DNA from: Alginatibacterium sediminis
GTDB lineage: Bacteria; Pseudomonadota; Gammaproteobacteria; Enterobacterales; Celerinatantimonadaceae
Assembly (NCBI RefSeq): GCF_003610775.1
Contig: NZ_RAQO01000006.1
Location: forward strand, 310,001-374,000
Reading direction: 5' to 3'
Length of the DNA: 64,000 nucleotides
In this document: positions 63,568 through 64,000 of the stretch, piece by piece
Layout: the number at the start of each line of letters is the position of its first letter
Position numbering within the stretch: the stretch's first letter is position 1
Notes under the pieces: generated by a model
The model's database searches: none
Seen by the model: only the letters and a program-made list of their open reading frames with translations
What the model was told of the DNA's origin: nothing
Translations under genes and position numbers: made by a program

Positions 63568-64000
63568 TCAAATAATACTGGGTACACTACTCATAAATTC
63601 AATATCTTGGGATATAACTTTAAGCTCGAGACATAATTTGGCAAAACCAAGCTCTATGCTTTCGTGGTTTGCCTCTAGGTCTAGCTTAGCAATGAAATGA
63701 GCATGCAAATGTTGTTGACCATCATCCATGGTTAAATGCGAATAAAATGACACCATATCCATAGGGTAGTCGTAAATGAATTGGGTAAAGCGGCCAATGA
63801 TCCCTGGAGAGTCCTTAACAATAAAGCTAAAGCGAGTACTTTCCGGGAAATCTACGCTAGCTCGTTGTTGAGTGCGCTTTATTACCGTCATCAACTCCAT
63901 TTCTTGAGCTGCGATGGGCAAACGCATTTCTATTTCGGTACGAGCTCGATGGTTACCTGATAAAAACATGACTAGGGTGAATTCACTACCACATAAGGCT
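63568..64000 (-). CDS. gcvR: glycine cleavage regulator GcvR, 5' end outside the window
   Basis: The C-terminal 143 residues of a GcvR-type regulator, with the gene cut by the window edge (frame open to 64000). The in-window start of the ORF at 63969 is not the true start: residues before it (CGSEFTLVM) align with the E. coli GcvR first ACT-domain end. The second ACT domain begins at about FSFIVKDSPGIIGRFTQFIY and runs to QQHLHAHFIAK. GcvR antagonises GcvA at the gcvTHP operon. It is upstream of bcp, as in E. coli. Confidence 0.9.
   Translation of the reverse strand, partial: ALCGSEFTLVMFLSGNHRARTEIEMRLPIAAQEMELMTVIKRTQQRASVDFPESTRFSFIVKDSPGIIGRFTQFIYDYPMDMVSFYSHLTMDDGQQHLHAHFIAKLDLEANHESIELGFAKLCLELKVISQDIEFMSSVPSII

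Overview
The window reads as chromosome of a marine-type gammaproteobacterium, most likely an Alteromonadales relative. The support is a moderate-GC composition, a 63.5-42.5 kb core with the E. coli-like order gcvR-bcp-perM-bepA-arsC-hda-upp-purM-purN, a 816-residue FadE next to gmhA and a YafJ-like amidotransferase, and many Vibrio/Shewanella/Alteromonas-type accessory genes. The genus cannot be fixed from the sequence alone. No tRNA, rRNA or CRISPR array was seen.

Layout. 1-2.7 kb: end of a LysR regulator, a GNAT acetyltransferase, a DUF2798 membrane protein, a carboxymuconolactone-decarboxylase-like protein and a DUF1697 protein. 2.7-5.8 kb: a decayed mobile-DNA zone with two integron attC-like sites and no integrase, a broken YjaB-like acetyltransferase ending in the first attC, an IS256-type transposase relic, two unknown ORFs and a 160-bp MITE-like element. 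5.8-10.1 kb: an SDR oxidoreductase, a FISUMP secreted protein, a frameshifted secreted protein, an AraC regulator, and a relic of a REP-associated (RAYT) transposase beside three REP-like repeats. 10.1-13.9 kb: a cytosine-use operon, codB-pucR-type regulator-codA. 14.1-16.3 kb: a LysR regulator divergent from a secreted penicillin V acylase-like Ntn hydrolase. 16.6-17.2 kb: a 53-residue AbrB-like ORF and a tyrosine recombinase relic. 17.2-20.6 kb: AraC regulator, SDR, EthD-like, FrnE/DsbA-like and thioesterase genes in one direction. 20.8-22.8 kb: GST, LysR, YkgJ-like. 22.8-28.8 kb: an AraC regulator divergent from an aldehyde dehydrogenase-acyl-CoA ligase-GMC alcohol dehydrogenase set, able on paper to take an alcohol to an acyl-CoA. 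28.8-35 kb: a GGDEF/EAL protein, a 3-hydroxyisobutyrate dehydrogenase-like enzyme, a nitroreductase, MntP and a small outer-membrane protein. 35.2-39.6 kb: an RND efflux pump (adaptor and permease, no outer-membrane channel gene). 39.8-44 kb: fadE with a FadR-type operator, gmhA, a YafJ-like gene. 44-49.4 kb: aldo-keto reductase, purN, purM, upp, DUF2066, hda. 49.4-57.8 kb: an all-plus-strand accessory run (GNAT, GFA, LysE, AraC, PEBP, NIPSNAP, SH3-like, frameshifted DUF418) that splits the usual hda-arsC-bepA neighbourhood. 58-64 kb: FAD oxidoreductase, DUF2069, arsC, bepA, TusA-like, perM, bcp and the end of gcvR.

No single cluster is a clearly new system. The best leads are the integrase-less attC zone with a recurring 27-bp element, the RAYT/REP relic, the PucR-type regulator inside the cod operon behind a sigma-54-like promoter, the uncharacterised AraC-SDR-EthD-FrnE-thioesterase cluster, and the accessory insertion next to hda.
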